NCBI GenBank assembly: GCA_963803335.1 | Contig: CAWDME010000006.1 | Coordinates: 1-64,000 of the forward strand | Length of the DNA: 64,000 nt | Direction: 5' to 3' | From: DASSUW01 sp963803335 | GTDB taxonomy: Bacteria > Actinomycetota > Thermoleophilia > Solirubrobacterales > Solirubrobacteraceae | Part shown: positions 1 through 8,160 of the stretch, piece after piece | How positions within the stretch are numbered: the stretch's first letter is position 1 | Layout: each line of letters opens with the position of its first letter | Notes under the pieces: generated by a model | Databases searched by the model: none | Told to the model about the DNA's origin: nothing | What the model saw: the letters and a program-made list of their open reading frames with translations, nothing else | Position numbers and translations under genes: made by a program

Positions 1-373
1 TCGGCGAGTCCAGCACCGAGCCGAGCGCGTTCTGGAAGAGCCCCGGCAGATACGCCGGGCTGTCCTCGTCGCAGAACGCCACCGCGTGCTCGGGCGGCAG
101 GCTGTAGGCGCCCTCGCCCGGGTGGTAGTCGACGTAGCCGCCCGCGGCCTGCGCGTTAAGCCACTCGCGCACGTAGCGCTCGGCGGCGCCGGAGCATGCT
201 GCGAGCTCGCGCGGGATGAGCGGCCCGGCGCCCGCCAGCCCACGGTAGAGCCCGAGCCGGTCGCCCATTACGACCAGTGCAGCGTTGAGCGTCGCGCCGA
301 CCTCCTCGACGGCGCGGAAGACGAACCGCTCGAGCTTGTCGGCGTCGACCGGCGCTTGATTGGTGGTCGCCAT
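1..373 (-). CDS. SAM-dependent methyltransferase, N-terminal part (cut by window edge)
   Basis: The reading frame opens at ATG 373 (MATTNQAPVDADKLERF) and runs off the left edge without a stop, giving about 124 residues. The visible part is the winged-helix, dimerisation-type N-terminus of a class I methyltransferase. Its segments ATLNAALVVMGDRLGLYRGL and AAERYVREWLNAQAAGGYVDY are typical of actinobacterial Rv2258c-like methyltransferases. The SAM-binding Rossmann domain would lie outside the window, so substrate and activity cannot be judged. It sits 80 bp downstream of the alpha/beta hydrolase on the same strand and may be cotranscribed with it. The family call rests on the N-terminal domain only. 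Confidence 0.7.
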   Translation of the reverse strand, partial: MATTNQAPVDADKLERFVFRAVEEVGATLNAALVVMGDRLGLYRGLAGAGPLIPRELAACSGAAERYVREWLNAQAAGGYVDYHPGEGAYSLPPEHAVAFCDEDSPAYLPGLFQNALGSVLDSP

Positions 374-453
374 GTGTTTCTTTCTGGAGTCGGGGCCCTC
401 GCGGACCCGGTTGGGTGGCTAGAAACCGCAGTCGCGTGGACTTCGTCTGGCTG

Positions 454-1128
454 TCACTGCGACGCGACGTTGTCGAGCACGGCCGTCAGGCGTCCGGGCT
501 GCTCCAACATCGGGAAGTGGCCGCCGGGCAGCTCGATCGGCTCGACCGCGAGAAGCTCACGCGCCATGAAGCGGACCCACGCGGGCTCGAAGATCTCGTC
601 CTCGGTGGTGTAGACGACGGCGGTCGGGACGTCCGGATGGCGCTCGAGCGGGTACGGCTCGGGCGCCGCGGCCATCGGCCGCAGGTGCGCGGCGAGCGTT
701 TGGGCGAGCGCCGGGTCGAGCCGCCCGTACATCGCGGTCGCGGCGGCCTCCGGTGCCCACGTGATCGTGCCGCGGTCGTCCTGCTTGGGCCACGGGAACC
801 CGGGGGGCGTCCGGCGCGGCGCGTCGGGCGGCGGCGTGAAGCCGCCCAGGCGGGGGCACAGATGCACGACCGAGGGGTTGTCGACCTCGGTCGCCAGCAC
901 GGCGGCGTAGTCGGAGCCGAGCGAGTGCCCGACGATCACGACGTGGCCGTCGGCCCCGGCGACCAACTCGGCGGCGGGCGCGAGGCGTGCGGCGTAGCCG
1001 GCGTCGGGATCGTGCAGCGGCAGGTCGGGCGCCACCACAGCGTGCCCGCGGGCGCGCAGTCTGGCCGCCACCTCGGACCAGCACGAGCCGTCATGCCACG
1101 CGCCGTGGAGGAGGCAGAACGTAGCCAT
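454..1128 (-). CDS. alpha/beta hydrolase
   Basis: A 224-residue protein beginning MATFCLLHGAWHDGSCW. The HGAW motif near residue 8 supplies the oxyanion-hole region. The nucleophile elbow GHSLGS lies near residues 67-72, so Ser69 is the likely nucleophile. A late His in LPGGHFPMLEQP near residue 203 completes the expected triad. Length and layout match the small salicylate-esterase-like or EstC-like hydrolases of actinobacteria that resemble plant methylesterases. No signal peptide is seen, so it is probably cytoplasmic. The natural ester or amide substrate is not predictable. It is transcribed towards the partial methyltransferase. Confidence 0.85.
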   Translation of the reverse strand: MATFCLLHGAWHDGSCWSEVAARLRARGHAVVAPDLPLHDPDAGYAARLAPAAELVAGADGHVVIVGHSLGSDYAAVLATEVDNPSVVHLCPRLGGFTPPPDAPRRTPPGFPWPKQDDRGTITWAPEAAATAMYGRLDPALAQTLAAHLRPMAAAPEPYPLERHPDVPTAVVYTTEDEIFEPAWVRFMARELLAVEPIELPGGHFPMLEQPGRLTAVLDNVASQ

Positions 1129-1473
1129 CGGCGTCTCAGCTCGGGACGGGCAGCGCGCGACGGCGGGCGGTCGCCACGCGGAGCGCTGCTACGCCCAACC
1201 CGATCTGTATTGCATGACGTCGCCGACAAACGCGGTCGTCGCGTTGGGTCATCGGTTTCTCCTTCGCTGGTTGGTGACGACGCGACGCTAGGTCGGCGGC
1301 GCCGCGCCGGCATCAGCGAAAGCGCCGTGGTTTGGAGCCAGGATCGCCGTTGTTGCCGGCGCGCGATCGTCGGCACGGCATCGACGGAGCGAAATACGGC
1401 AGTCCTGCGCATGCGGAGGCCGCCTCGCGCCCGTAGGGTCGCCTGACGCACCGCCGGAAGGAGATGAGCACTC
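1129..1473. other. intergenic region between divergent genes
   Basis: About 345 bp separate the starts of the divergent hydrolase and DUF4242 genes. No convincing gene is visible; open frames here have no recognisable products. It must carry the two divergent promoters. A clear Shine-Dalgarno (GGAAGGAGA, about 1456-1464) serves the DUF4242 gene. Confidence 0.5.
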
Positions 1474-1767
1474 ATGGACCTGTATGTGATTCGCCGACGC
1501 GACGTCTGGGCGTCGCCGCAGGAGGCCGGGGCAGCCGGCGAGCGTTCGGCCGCCGAAGGCGAGAAGGCCGGTTCCGGCGTCCGCTGGATCCGCAGCTATG
1601 TGGTCGCGGAGCAGAGCGGCCGGCTCGGCACGGTGTGCATCTATCAGGCCGAGAGCCCGGAGGCGATCAAAGCGCACGCCGATGCCGCCGGCATCCCGGC
1701 CCACGAGATCGTGCCGGTCGCGGACACGGTGATCGCGCGCCCCGACCCCGAGCGCATTGCGGCCTGA
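1474..1767 (+). CDS. DUF4242 family small protein (SCO4226-like)
   Basis: A 97-residue protein with the DUF4242 pattern: an N-terminal MDLYVIRRR strand, a central VRWIRSYVVAE strand, a CIYQAESPEAIKAHADAAGIPAHEIVPV segment, and a C-terminal valine-rich strand. This is the small ferredoxin-like alpha/beta fold of actinobacterial SCO4226-type proteins, one of which binds nickel. Family members often sit beside regulators or redox enzymes, but their role is unknown. A strong GGAAGGAG ribosome-binding site about 9 bases upstream fixes the start. It precedes the large LuxR regulator by 52 bp on the same strand, so the two may be cotranscribed. Confidence 0.8.
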   Translation: MDLYVIRRRDVWASPQEAGAAGERSAAEGEKAGSGVRWIRSYVVAEQSGRLGTVCIYQAESPEAIKAHADAAGIPAHEIVPVADTVIARPDPERIAA

Positions 1768-1819
1768 GTCATTCCGCCAGCGGTCCTCCCGGGCCGTCGG
1801 CGGGACTTAAACTTCGCGC

Positions 1820-4675
1820 ATGGCGGCCCGTGGCGTGCTGATTGGGCGGAGGGAGGAGCGAGACCGGCTCGAAGAGGCGCTGCAGCGGGCGCGCCTCGGA
1901 AGCGGCTCGCTCGTGCTGGTGGCGGGCGATGCGGGGGTGGGCAAGACCCGCCTCGTCGACCACGTCTCCCGCGAGTCGGGCGCGCCCGTGTTGTGGGGAC
2001 GGGCACGGCAGGGCGCCGCGACGCCGTACGGCCCGGTGGTGTCCGCGCTGCGCTGCCTGCTCCGCGTCGACGCCCACGCGCTGGACGATTGCGGCCCGCT
2101 GCGGGACCGGCTGGCGCTGATCCTGCCCGAGCTCGGAGAGCCGGCTACGCAGAGCGATCGCCCGACGTTGTTCGAGGCCGTGCGCGCCGCCTTGGGCCAC
2201 GTTGCCCGTGACGAGACCACCGTCGTTGTGCTCGACGATCTCCAGTGGTCCGACGAGGCCACCCTCGAGCTGCTGCCGGCACTGGCCGAATCCGTGAGCG
2301 AGCTGCAGCTGCTGATCGCCGCCACCTACCGCTCCGACGGCCTGCCGCGCGACCACCCGCTGCGCCGGGTCAGGCACGAGCTCCGGCGCTCCGGGCTCCT
2401 CACCGAGATCTCGGTCCCGCCGCTGACGCAGCTCGAGACCGCCGAGCTGCTCACGCAGCTCCTCGCGCAGCCCCCGGCTCCTTCGCTCGTGCGCGCGATC
2501 CACGACCGGACCCAGGGCGTCGCCTTCTTCGTCGAGGAGCTCGCGCAGGCGCTGTCGCTCACCGACGCGCTCGTGACCGGCAGACGCGGACTGGAGCTCG
2601 GCGTCGGCGGAAACGTGCCGATCCCCGACACGGTTCGCGACGCCGTGCTCATCGGCGTCGCGGACCTCTCGCCCGAGGGGCGGGCGGCGGCCGCGGTCGC
2701 CGCGATCGCCGGGGAGGAGTTCGATCCGGCCGTGGTGGCGGGCATGGCGAGCCCCGCCGGGCTCGCCGACCTGCTGACGCGCGAGATCGTCACCGAGGCC
2801 GCGTCCGGCCGGGCAGCGTTTCGGCACGCGCTCACGCGCGAGGCCTTGTACGCGGACGTGCCGTGGATCGAGCGCCGTCGCCTCCACGGGGAGCTGGCAG
2901 AGGCGATGGAGACGCGCGGAGGGGCGAGCATCGAGATCGCAGGTCATTGGCTTGGCGCCCGAGAGGAGACGCGGGCGCGCGCCTGGCTGCTCGAAGCCGC
3001 CGAGGACTCCCGGCGCGTGAGCGCCCACCGCGACGTGACGCGCGCGCTGCGTCAGGCGCTCGAGCTGTGGCCGGCCGGCGAAGCCGCGGATCACCGCATC
3101 GGGGCGCTCGAGTCCTATGCCCACAGCGCCGAGCTCTCAGGCGAGGTCACCGAGGCGGCGCGAGCGTGGCGCGAGATCTGCGCGGTCCGGTCCAAGCACG
3201 GCAACCGCATGGCCTGCGCGCAGGCGCAACGCCGCTTGGCCGCGGTGCACGAGTTCCGGGCCGACCGTGAAGCGGCCTTCGCCGCGCGTAACGCGGCCGC
3301 CGAGGCGTTCGCGGCGGAGGGCTGCCCCGCCGAGGCGGCGGTGGAGCGCTTGGCGCTGGCCAACTACCTGCGCGCGAGCGCGAACTACTCGGCGAGCATC
3401 GGCCTCGCCGCTGCCGCCGCGGCTGACGCCGAGCAGGCCGGCCGGCTCGACCTGCGCCTGCGCGCACTCGGGCTCCAAGGTGTCGCGCAGGCCAAGGGCG
3501 GCGACTACGAGCGCGGCCTCGCCACCGTGCGCGAGGGCCTCGCCCAAGCGCTCGAGCACGATCTCACCGAAGTTTCGGCCGACCTCTACCAGCGCCTGAG
3601 CATGGTGCTCTACGACGCCGGCGACTACCCCGCGGCGAGCGACACGCTCGACCGCGCGCTCGCGCTCTGCCCGACCGGCCGCGAGGGCGCATACGTGGCC
3701 TGCATCACCTGCCTGGGCTACGTGCTGCGCGAGCGCGGACAGTGGACCGACGCGCTGCGGCTCTGCCGCGACCTGATCGACGCGAATACGGCGGTCGCGG
3801 TGGCGGAGGAGCTCGTCGGGTCGATCCACGCGCTCCAGGGCAGGCTGACCCCCGCCCGCCGGCTGCTCACGTCGTCCTTGGCCACGGCCTCGCGGCTCGG
3901 GCACTTCAACCTGGCCGTGGACGCGACGGCAGCGCTGGCGCGCGTGGATGCCGCCGAGGGCGAGGTCGAGGCGGCGGCCGACCGCTGCCGCTCGCTGCTG
4001 GCGCGCTGGAGGAGCAGCGAGGATCACCACTATGCGATCAAGGGGCTGCGCTTCGGCGCGGCGTTCAGTGCCTGCCGCGGCGATCTCGGCGACGCGCACG
4101 GTTACGCGGAGGCGCTCACGGAGATCGCCTCCGAGACCGGTCACCCCGACGCGATCGCCGCCCTCGCCCACGCGATCGGCGAGCTGGCGCTGGCGAACGG
4201 GGACCCCGACTCGGCCGCGGAGCAGCTGAGCCGCGCGGTGGCCCTTCATCGCGATCTCGATCTGCCGTTCACCCGCGCCGAGATCGAGCTGCGGGCCGGA
4301 GTCGCCCTCGCGGCAGCCGGCGAACGCGAGCCCGCTCTCGACCTACTCGCGGATGCCTACCGCACCGCCCGAAAGCTCGGGGCGCGACCACTGGCCGCGG
4401 AAGCCGCCCGCGAGGTGGCGGCCCTCGGCGAACCGGTGACCGAACGACTCGGCAACAGGGCGGCGGCACACGCCGACGGGCCCGGCCTGACACGGCGAGA
4501 ACTCGAGGTCGTCAGGCTCGTGGCTGTCGGGCGCACAAACCGCGAGATCGCGACGCAGCTCTTCCTAAGCCGGCGCACCGTCGACATGCACCTCCGCAAC
4601 CTCCTCCGCAAGCTCGACTGCCGCTCACGAGTAGAGGCCGCACACCGCGCCGGAGAACTCGACCTGCTGGCCTGA
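1820..4675 (+). CDS. large ATP-binding LuxR-family regulator (LAL/MalT type)
   Basis: A 951-residue STAND-type transcription regulator. The N-terminal AAA/NACHT-like ATPase has a Walker A motif GDAGVGKT at residues 36-43 and a Walker B VVVLDDLQWSD near 134-144. The middle (about 380-850) is a long alanine-rich run of TPR-like helical repeats that would form the ligand or partner sensor. The C-terminus (about 880-945) is a LuxR helix-turn-helix, with LTRRELEVVRLVAVGRTNREIATQLFLSRRTVDMH visible in pieces. Proteins of this design bind an inducer, oligomerise with ATP and activate nearby promoters. The target is not evident; the following 830 bp are non-coding. Confidence 0.93.
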   Translation: MAARGVLIGRREERDRLEEALQRARLGSGSLVLVAGDAGVGKTRLVDHVSRESGAPVLWGRARQGAATPYGPVVSALRCLLRVDAHALDDCGPLRDRLALILPELGEPATQSDRPTLFEAVRAALGHVARDETTVVVLDDLQWSDEATLELLPALAESVSELQLLIAATYRSDGLPRDHPLRRVRHELRRSGLLTEISVPPLTQLETAELLTQLLAQPPAPSLVRAIHDRTQGVAFFVEELAQALSLTDALVTGRRGLELGVGGNVPIPDTVRDAVLIGVADLSPEGRAAAAVAAIAGEEFDPAVVAGMASPAGLADLLTREIVTEAASGRAAFRHALTREALYADVPWIERRRLHGELAEAMETRGGASIEIAGHWLGAREETRARAWLLEAAEDSRRVSAHRDVTRALRQALELWPAGEAADHRIGALESYAHSAELSGEVTEAARAWREICAVRSKHGNRMACAQAQRRLAAVHEFRADREAAFAARNAAAEAFAAEGCPAEAAVERLALANYLRASANYSASIGLAAAAAADAEQAGRLDLRLRALGLQGVAQAKGGDYERGLATVREGLAQALEHDLTEVSADLYQRLSMVLYDAGDYPAASDTLDRALALCPTGREGAYVACITCLGYVLRERGQWTDALRLCRDLIDANTAVAVAEELVGSIHALQGRLTPARRLLTSSLATASRLGHFNLAVDATAALARVDAAEGEVEAAADRCRSLLARWRSSEDHHYAIKGLRFGAAFSACRGDLGDAHGYAEALTEIASETGHPDAIAALAHAIGELALANGDPDSAAEQLSRAVALHRDLDLPFTRAEIELRAGVALAAAGEREPALDLLADAYRTARKLGARPLAAEAAREVAALGEPVTERLGNRAAAHADGPGLTRRELEVVRLVAVGRTNREIATQLFLSRRTVDMHLRNLLRKLDCRSRVEAAHRAGELDLLA

Positions 4676-4884
4676 GCGAGGCTCCGATCACTTCGGCTGA
4701 TCCGCGGCGCCGCGTTCGCTGTCCCGCCGGCCGCCAAGGGACGGCCCGGCAGCGACGCCGACGAACGAGCGTGCATCCGTCGGAAACGGCACTTCGCTGC
4801 GGGTCGACGCCGGCCGTGCCGTGGGCGAGCCCCCAGCGGGACACCAGCCGCTCGCGGCGGCCGCTCAGCCGCTGGGCGAATTCA

Positions 4885-4946
4885 GGGTGTCCCGTAAGAC
4901 CCGCCCGGTGATGTGTCGCGGTGACGGGGCCTCAAACGGGACACCC
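4885..4946. repeat. perfect 11-bp inverted repeat (possible hairpin)
   Basis: GGGTGTCCCGT at 4885-4895 is the exact reverse complement of ACGGGACACCC at 4936-4946, with a 40-base spacer. It lies about 210 bp past the end of the LuxR-type regulator. It could be a terminator-like hairpin or the ends of a very small mobile remnant. No U-tract follows. Confidence 0.6.
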
Positions 4947-5010
4947 CGTCGCTCCCGCATTCAGAACGCGAGCGGGCGCGTCGGCGGTCAAGTCCGGCGC
5001 GACCGCCTTG

Positions 5011-5185
5011 GACGACGAGCGAGCGCCTCGGCTGGCGTCCGCCAGACGCTCGCTAATCCGAGAAGCGGGCGTATCGTCGATGTCGGCGTTCATCACGACG
5101 AAGGCCGGCGAGGTCGCAACGAGGCTCGGAGCCGGTTTCGCAGGCGGCCACAGACTGCGGTGTGCCTTACATACGGAAGGTAGTT
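5011..5185 (+). repeat. dispersed ~175-bp repeat, copy A
   Basis: One of four related copies in the window, in forward orientation. The 5' block begins GACGACGAGCGAGCGCCTCGG and ends CAGACGCTCGCTA; its GCGAGCG and CGCTCGC arms can pair. The 3' block is GCGGTGTGCCTTACATACGG. The middle is most like copy D. Frames across the copies are broken by indels and stops, which argues against a protein gene. Confidence 0.8.
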
Positions 5186-5505
5186 ACGAGCGGGAAGGCG
5201 ACCGCGACGGCGGTAGCGTGTCGAACCCGGCGGGCGAGCCACTGCTCCCTGCAGGCCTCAACGCAGCAAGTGCGGTGGACCGGAGGTCGCGCTGCTCCTG
5301 TTCGTCTCTAGCGGCTGCGCGTCGCAGGGTGACTGCGGAGTGAGTCGCTGGTGTTGTCACGCGCACGCGCGCAGGCCAACCGGGTCGCACGACCTGCCCC
5401 ACGCTCGGCATGGCGAACCGGGCCGGCTTCGAGAGCGCGCTGCTACGGCGATCTCGAAGGCGGCCCGTTCGACGCCGGCGCCCGGCTCGTCATCGTCGCG
5501 ACGGC

Positions 5506-6390
5506 CTAGCGCCCCTCCCGCCGCTCGCGGTCACGCTTGCGGGCCCGCATCTCCTTGTAGATGCCGCGATGGAACTCGCGCGCGCGGGCGCGCCGCTCGC
5601 GCCTGATCTGCTCCTTGTCGAGCAGCGGCACCTCCTCGTCGGCGTCATCGAGCGGCGCCACGAGCCGCAGCCCGGGCGTGTCGATCAGCAGCGCGCCGCC
5701 GGGCAGCGGGACCAGCTCGCGCCGCACCGTGGTGTGGCGGCCGCGGTCGTCGCCGGCGCGGATCGGCTTCGTCGCCTGGCGCTCCTCGCCGAGCAGGACA
5801 TTCAGCAGCGTCGACTTGCCCACCCCGGACGTGCCGAGCATGACCGCGGTGCGACCGGGCCGGAGGAGGGCGCGCAGCGCGTCGAGCCCGCTGCCGTCGA
5901 CGGCGCTGACCGGCAGCACCGACGTGCCTTCGAGGCTGGCCTCCACATCCGCGGCGACGGCCCTCGGATCGTCGACGAGGTCGGACTTGGTGAGCAGCAC
6001 CACGGCCTCGACTTCGCCGCGCGTCGTGATGGCCAGGAAGCGTGCCAGCCGCCGCGGGTTGAGGTCGCGGTTCGGCGAGGTGGCAAGCAGCGCGAGGTCG
6101 ACGTTGGCGGCCAGCACCTCCGGCCGCCCGCCGTCGCCGCGCCGAGCGATCACGCCGCGCCGGGGCAGTACGGCCCGCACCGGGCCATCCGGTACCGCGC
6201 CGACGAAGTCGCCGGTCGCGGGCATGGTCTTCAGGCGACCGGCCAGCGGCGCGCGCCACGACCGGTCGCCTGCGTCGACGACTACGCTGCCGCGGTCGAC
6301 GGCCAGCACCCTGGCGGCGACGAGGTCGTCTGGGATCTGGTCCTGCAGCTCCGCGCGCCAGCCAAGGCGCGCGAGGGGATGATCGAACAA
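5506..6390 (-). CDS. rsgA: ribosome small subunit-dependent GTPase A-like protein
   Basis: A 294-residue circularly permuted GTPase. An OB-fold-like N-terminus (residues 15-75) is followed by the permuted G motifs: G4 as LLTKSD near 132-137, then G1 as GTSGVGKST near 186-194 and G3 as DTPGL near 231-235. This order (G4 before G1-G3) defines the RsgA/YjeQ family, which tests late maturation of the 30S subunit. The usual C-terminal zinc-binding cysteine/histidine cluster is not present; the protein ends in a short, very basic helix rich in Arg and Lys. It is therefore a minimal or divergent RsgA. It stands alone between two non-coding regions. Confidence 0.88.
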   Translation of the reverse strand: MFDHPLARLGWRAELQDQIPDDLVAARVLAVDRGSVVVDAGDRSWRAPLAGRLKTMPATGDFVGAVPDGPVRAVLPRRGVIARRGDGGRPEVLAANVDLALLATSPNRDLNPRRLARFLAITTRGEVEAVVLLTKSDLVDDPRAVAADVEASLEGTSVLPVSAVDGSGLDALRALLRPGRTAVMLGTSGVGKSTLLNVLLGEERQATKPIRAGDDRGRHTTVRRELVPLPGGALLIDTPGLRLVAPLDDADEEVPLLDKEQIRRERRARAREFHRGIYKEMRARKRDRERREGR

Positions 6391-6517
6391 CGGAAGGCTC
6401 CTTCAGAGAATCAACGGGACGCGGGAAGGGCCACGGCCGCCTGGCGGCCGATGGCCCGACTCAGCGGGCGTCCAGATGAAGGAGCGTGTTGAACACGGGG
6501 AGAACCGTACCGGCACG

Positions 6518-6685
6518 TCAGGCCCGACGTGGTACGGCTGCCTCCCAAATCGCGAGCACGGTGCACGCCGCCAGCAGGGCGAAGGCGGCGCACGCTCCCA
6601 GGCGAGAGCGAAGCGCTCGTGCTCGGCGAGCACGCCGACCAGCAGCGGCCCGGCGTTCGCGCCGCTGAGTAGGCCGGCCATATCC
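6518..6685 (-). pseudogene. remnant of the C-terminus of an MFS transporter
   Basis: Read on the minus strand, MAGLLSGANAGPLLVGVLAE begins near 6685. It continues through a frameshift (around 6615) into a second frame with AAFALLAACTVLAIWEAAVPRRA and a stop at 6518. Together these match the last two transmembrane helices of an MFS permease, where SGANAGPLLVG is a common motif. No upstream transporter coding survives. It is a small decayed fragment. Confidence 0.5.
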
Positions 6686-6866
6686 AGCTCGCGACCGCGC
6701 CGCTGTCGTTTTCCACATGCAACGCGAGGGCACGCCGCTTGGGGGCTAGTGTCGCGAGTCGTAAGTCCGTGCGCAGATAGGCCGTAGTGCGGCGAAGCGA
6801 TGCTGATGGCTCCCCTGCCGCTGCGCGACAAGGTGAAGACGTGGGGGGCGCGGGTGCGTGTCCGGG

Positions 6867-6951
6867 GGTGGGCTGCGGCGTGGCCTCCGGGGGCGCTCTC
6901 GGGCGCGAGCCCGCGAGCGACTGGCCCCCGGAGGGCATGCCGCAGCCCACC
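6867..6951. terminator. long imperfect inverted repeat, probable terminator hairpin
   Basis: Arms at 6867-6894 and 6924-6951 are 28 bases each and complementary at 26 positions, with a 29-base spacer that can itself fold. The structure lies just past the 3' end of the GH43-like gene (stop at 6988, minus strand). It would form an unusually long, GC-rich stem. There is no T-tract, so factor-dependent termination or mRNA 3' protection is more likely than classical intrinsic termination. Confidence 0.5.
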
Positions 6952-6987
6952 GGCGCCGACGCCGGGGAAGAACTAGACGACGACCAT

Positions 6988-8076
6988 CTAGCGGCGGACC
7001 TTGAAGTCCGCAGCCGCTCCGGCGCCCGTAACGATGAGCCGGCCCGTGCGGCTCTTCCGGCCGCCGGCGTCGGACCGGTAGTTCCAGGTCACCCACGGCT
7101 GGCCGTCGCGGGCCCGGTAGACGTCCATCGCCCCCGGGCCGCGCTTGTTGCCCGGCAAGCGGTACTTGCGCATCGAGCGCGGCAGCGCGTTCTTCTTGGC
7201 GGCGTACGCGAACCACGCCCGGCGACGGTTCGGCATCGGCTTACACAAGCCGTTGGTGAGCGTGGGGCCGCAGTAGGCGATCCCGGTCGCGTAGTAGTTC
7301 GTGTTCCAGCTGTTGCCCGAGTAAAACAGGTACCACGACCCGTTGTTGAAGAACGCGCTCGGGTTCTCGATGACCGTCACGCCCGCGTCGCGGTAGTGCG
7401 CCCACGCGAGGCCGTTGCTGCGCATGATGACCTTGGCGTTGGAGCCGCGGTCGACGGTTCCGTTCTTGCGGAACTTGAGGCGCATCGCCGACAGGGCGGA
7501 CTCCGGCCCCTTTGCCCGCTGGCCGTCGCGCCAGGTCATCCAGACCCCAGGCCCGGCGCCCGTGGTGACGTCGGCGTCGAGCGCCCAGCGGTTGCCCTTG
7601 CTCGGGCACACGAGCGGCTTCGGCTCGGTGACGTAACCCGTGAACGGCTGCGTCGAGTGCGCCACGCCGATGCACTTGCGGCCGCCGGAGTTGCTCGCTG
7701 TCGCCGTGTAGAACAGGTAGTAGCGGCCGACGCCGTGCTTGACCTTGTAGAACGCGCCGGGCGTCCAGATTCCCGAACCAGGCGCGGCCCAGGCTCCGCC
7801 GCCGTTCGGCAGCGCGTCGCCGCCCACGACCGACGTGCTGCCGACTTCGTTGCCGGAGCCATGCCTGGCCCACGGCACCTTGAGGCCGCCCGTGCTGGCA
7901 CCAAACGTGCCGTACTGGTTCGAGCCGTCGTTGAGGGCGATCGTGTCGGCGCCTGGGAACGGAAAGTCGTTCGCCTCGCTGTCCTGCAGCGGCGCCGCGA
8001 CCGCGGCGGCCGGTGCCACGGCGACGGCGGCGGCTGCGAGCGTGGCCGCGAACACCGGCCGGATCAATCGGTTCAC
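6988..8076 (-). CDS. exported glycosyl hydrolase family 43-like beta-propeller protein
   Basis: The chosen GTG start at 8076 follows a GGGGAGA ribosome-binding site and opens a clear signal peptide (VNRLIRPVFAATLAAAA, cleaved near AVAAP), giving about 362 residues. The mature part has GH43/GH32-clan propeller features: WTPGAFYKVKHGVGRYYLFYTA, IGVAHSTQPFTGY, ALDADV, NPSAFFNNGSWYLFYSGN and GPGAMDVYRA. These proteins cleave arabinan, xylan or related glycans outside the cell. The acidic catalytic residues cannot be assigned with certainty here. It is followed by a long hairpin and has no obvious operon partners. Confidence 0.75.
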   Translation of the reverse strand: MNRLIRPVFAATLAAAAVAVAPAAAVAAPLQDSEANDFPFPGADTIALNDGSNQYGTFGASTGGLKVPWARHGSGNEVGSTSVVGGDALPNGGGAWAAPGSGIWTPGAFYKVKHGVGRYYLFYTATASNSGGRKCIGVAHSTQPFTGYVTEPKPLVCPSKGNRWALDADVTTGAGPGVWMTWRDGQRAKGPESALSAMRLKFRKNGTVDRGSNAKVIMRSNGLAWAHYRDAGVTVIENPSAFFNNGSWYLFYSGNSWNTNYYATGIAYCGPTLTNGLCKPMPNRRRAWFAYAAKKNALPRSMRKYRLPGNKRGPGAMDVYRARDGQPWVTWNYRSDAGGRKSRTGRLIVTGAGAAADFKVRR

Positions 8077-8160
8077 TGCTGTCTCCCCTGAGAATGGCGG
8101 TCTGGCACGCACTCCGGAACGTGGCAACACGCACTCCTCGGGCGAGTTGCGCAGCGCCCT

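Larger units (their letters stand above)
4676..5505. other. long intergenic region carrying an inverted repeat and a dispersed repeat
   Basis: About 830 bp lie between the convergent LuxR-type regulator and rsgA genes. I see no convincing protein gene; open frames here have arginine- and proline-rich, shadow-like composition. The region contains a perfect 11-bp inverted repeat (4885-4946) and one copy of the roughly 175-bp dispersed repeat (5011-5185). The remaining 320 bp up to rsgA show nothing I can identify. Confidence 0.55.
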
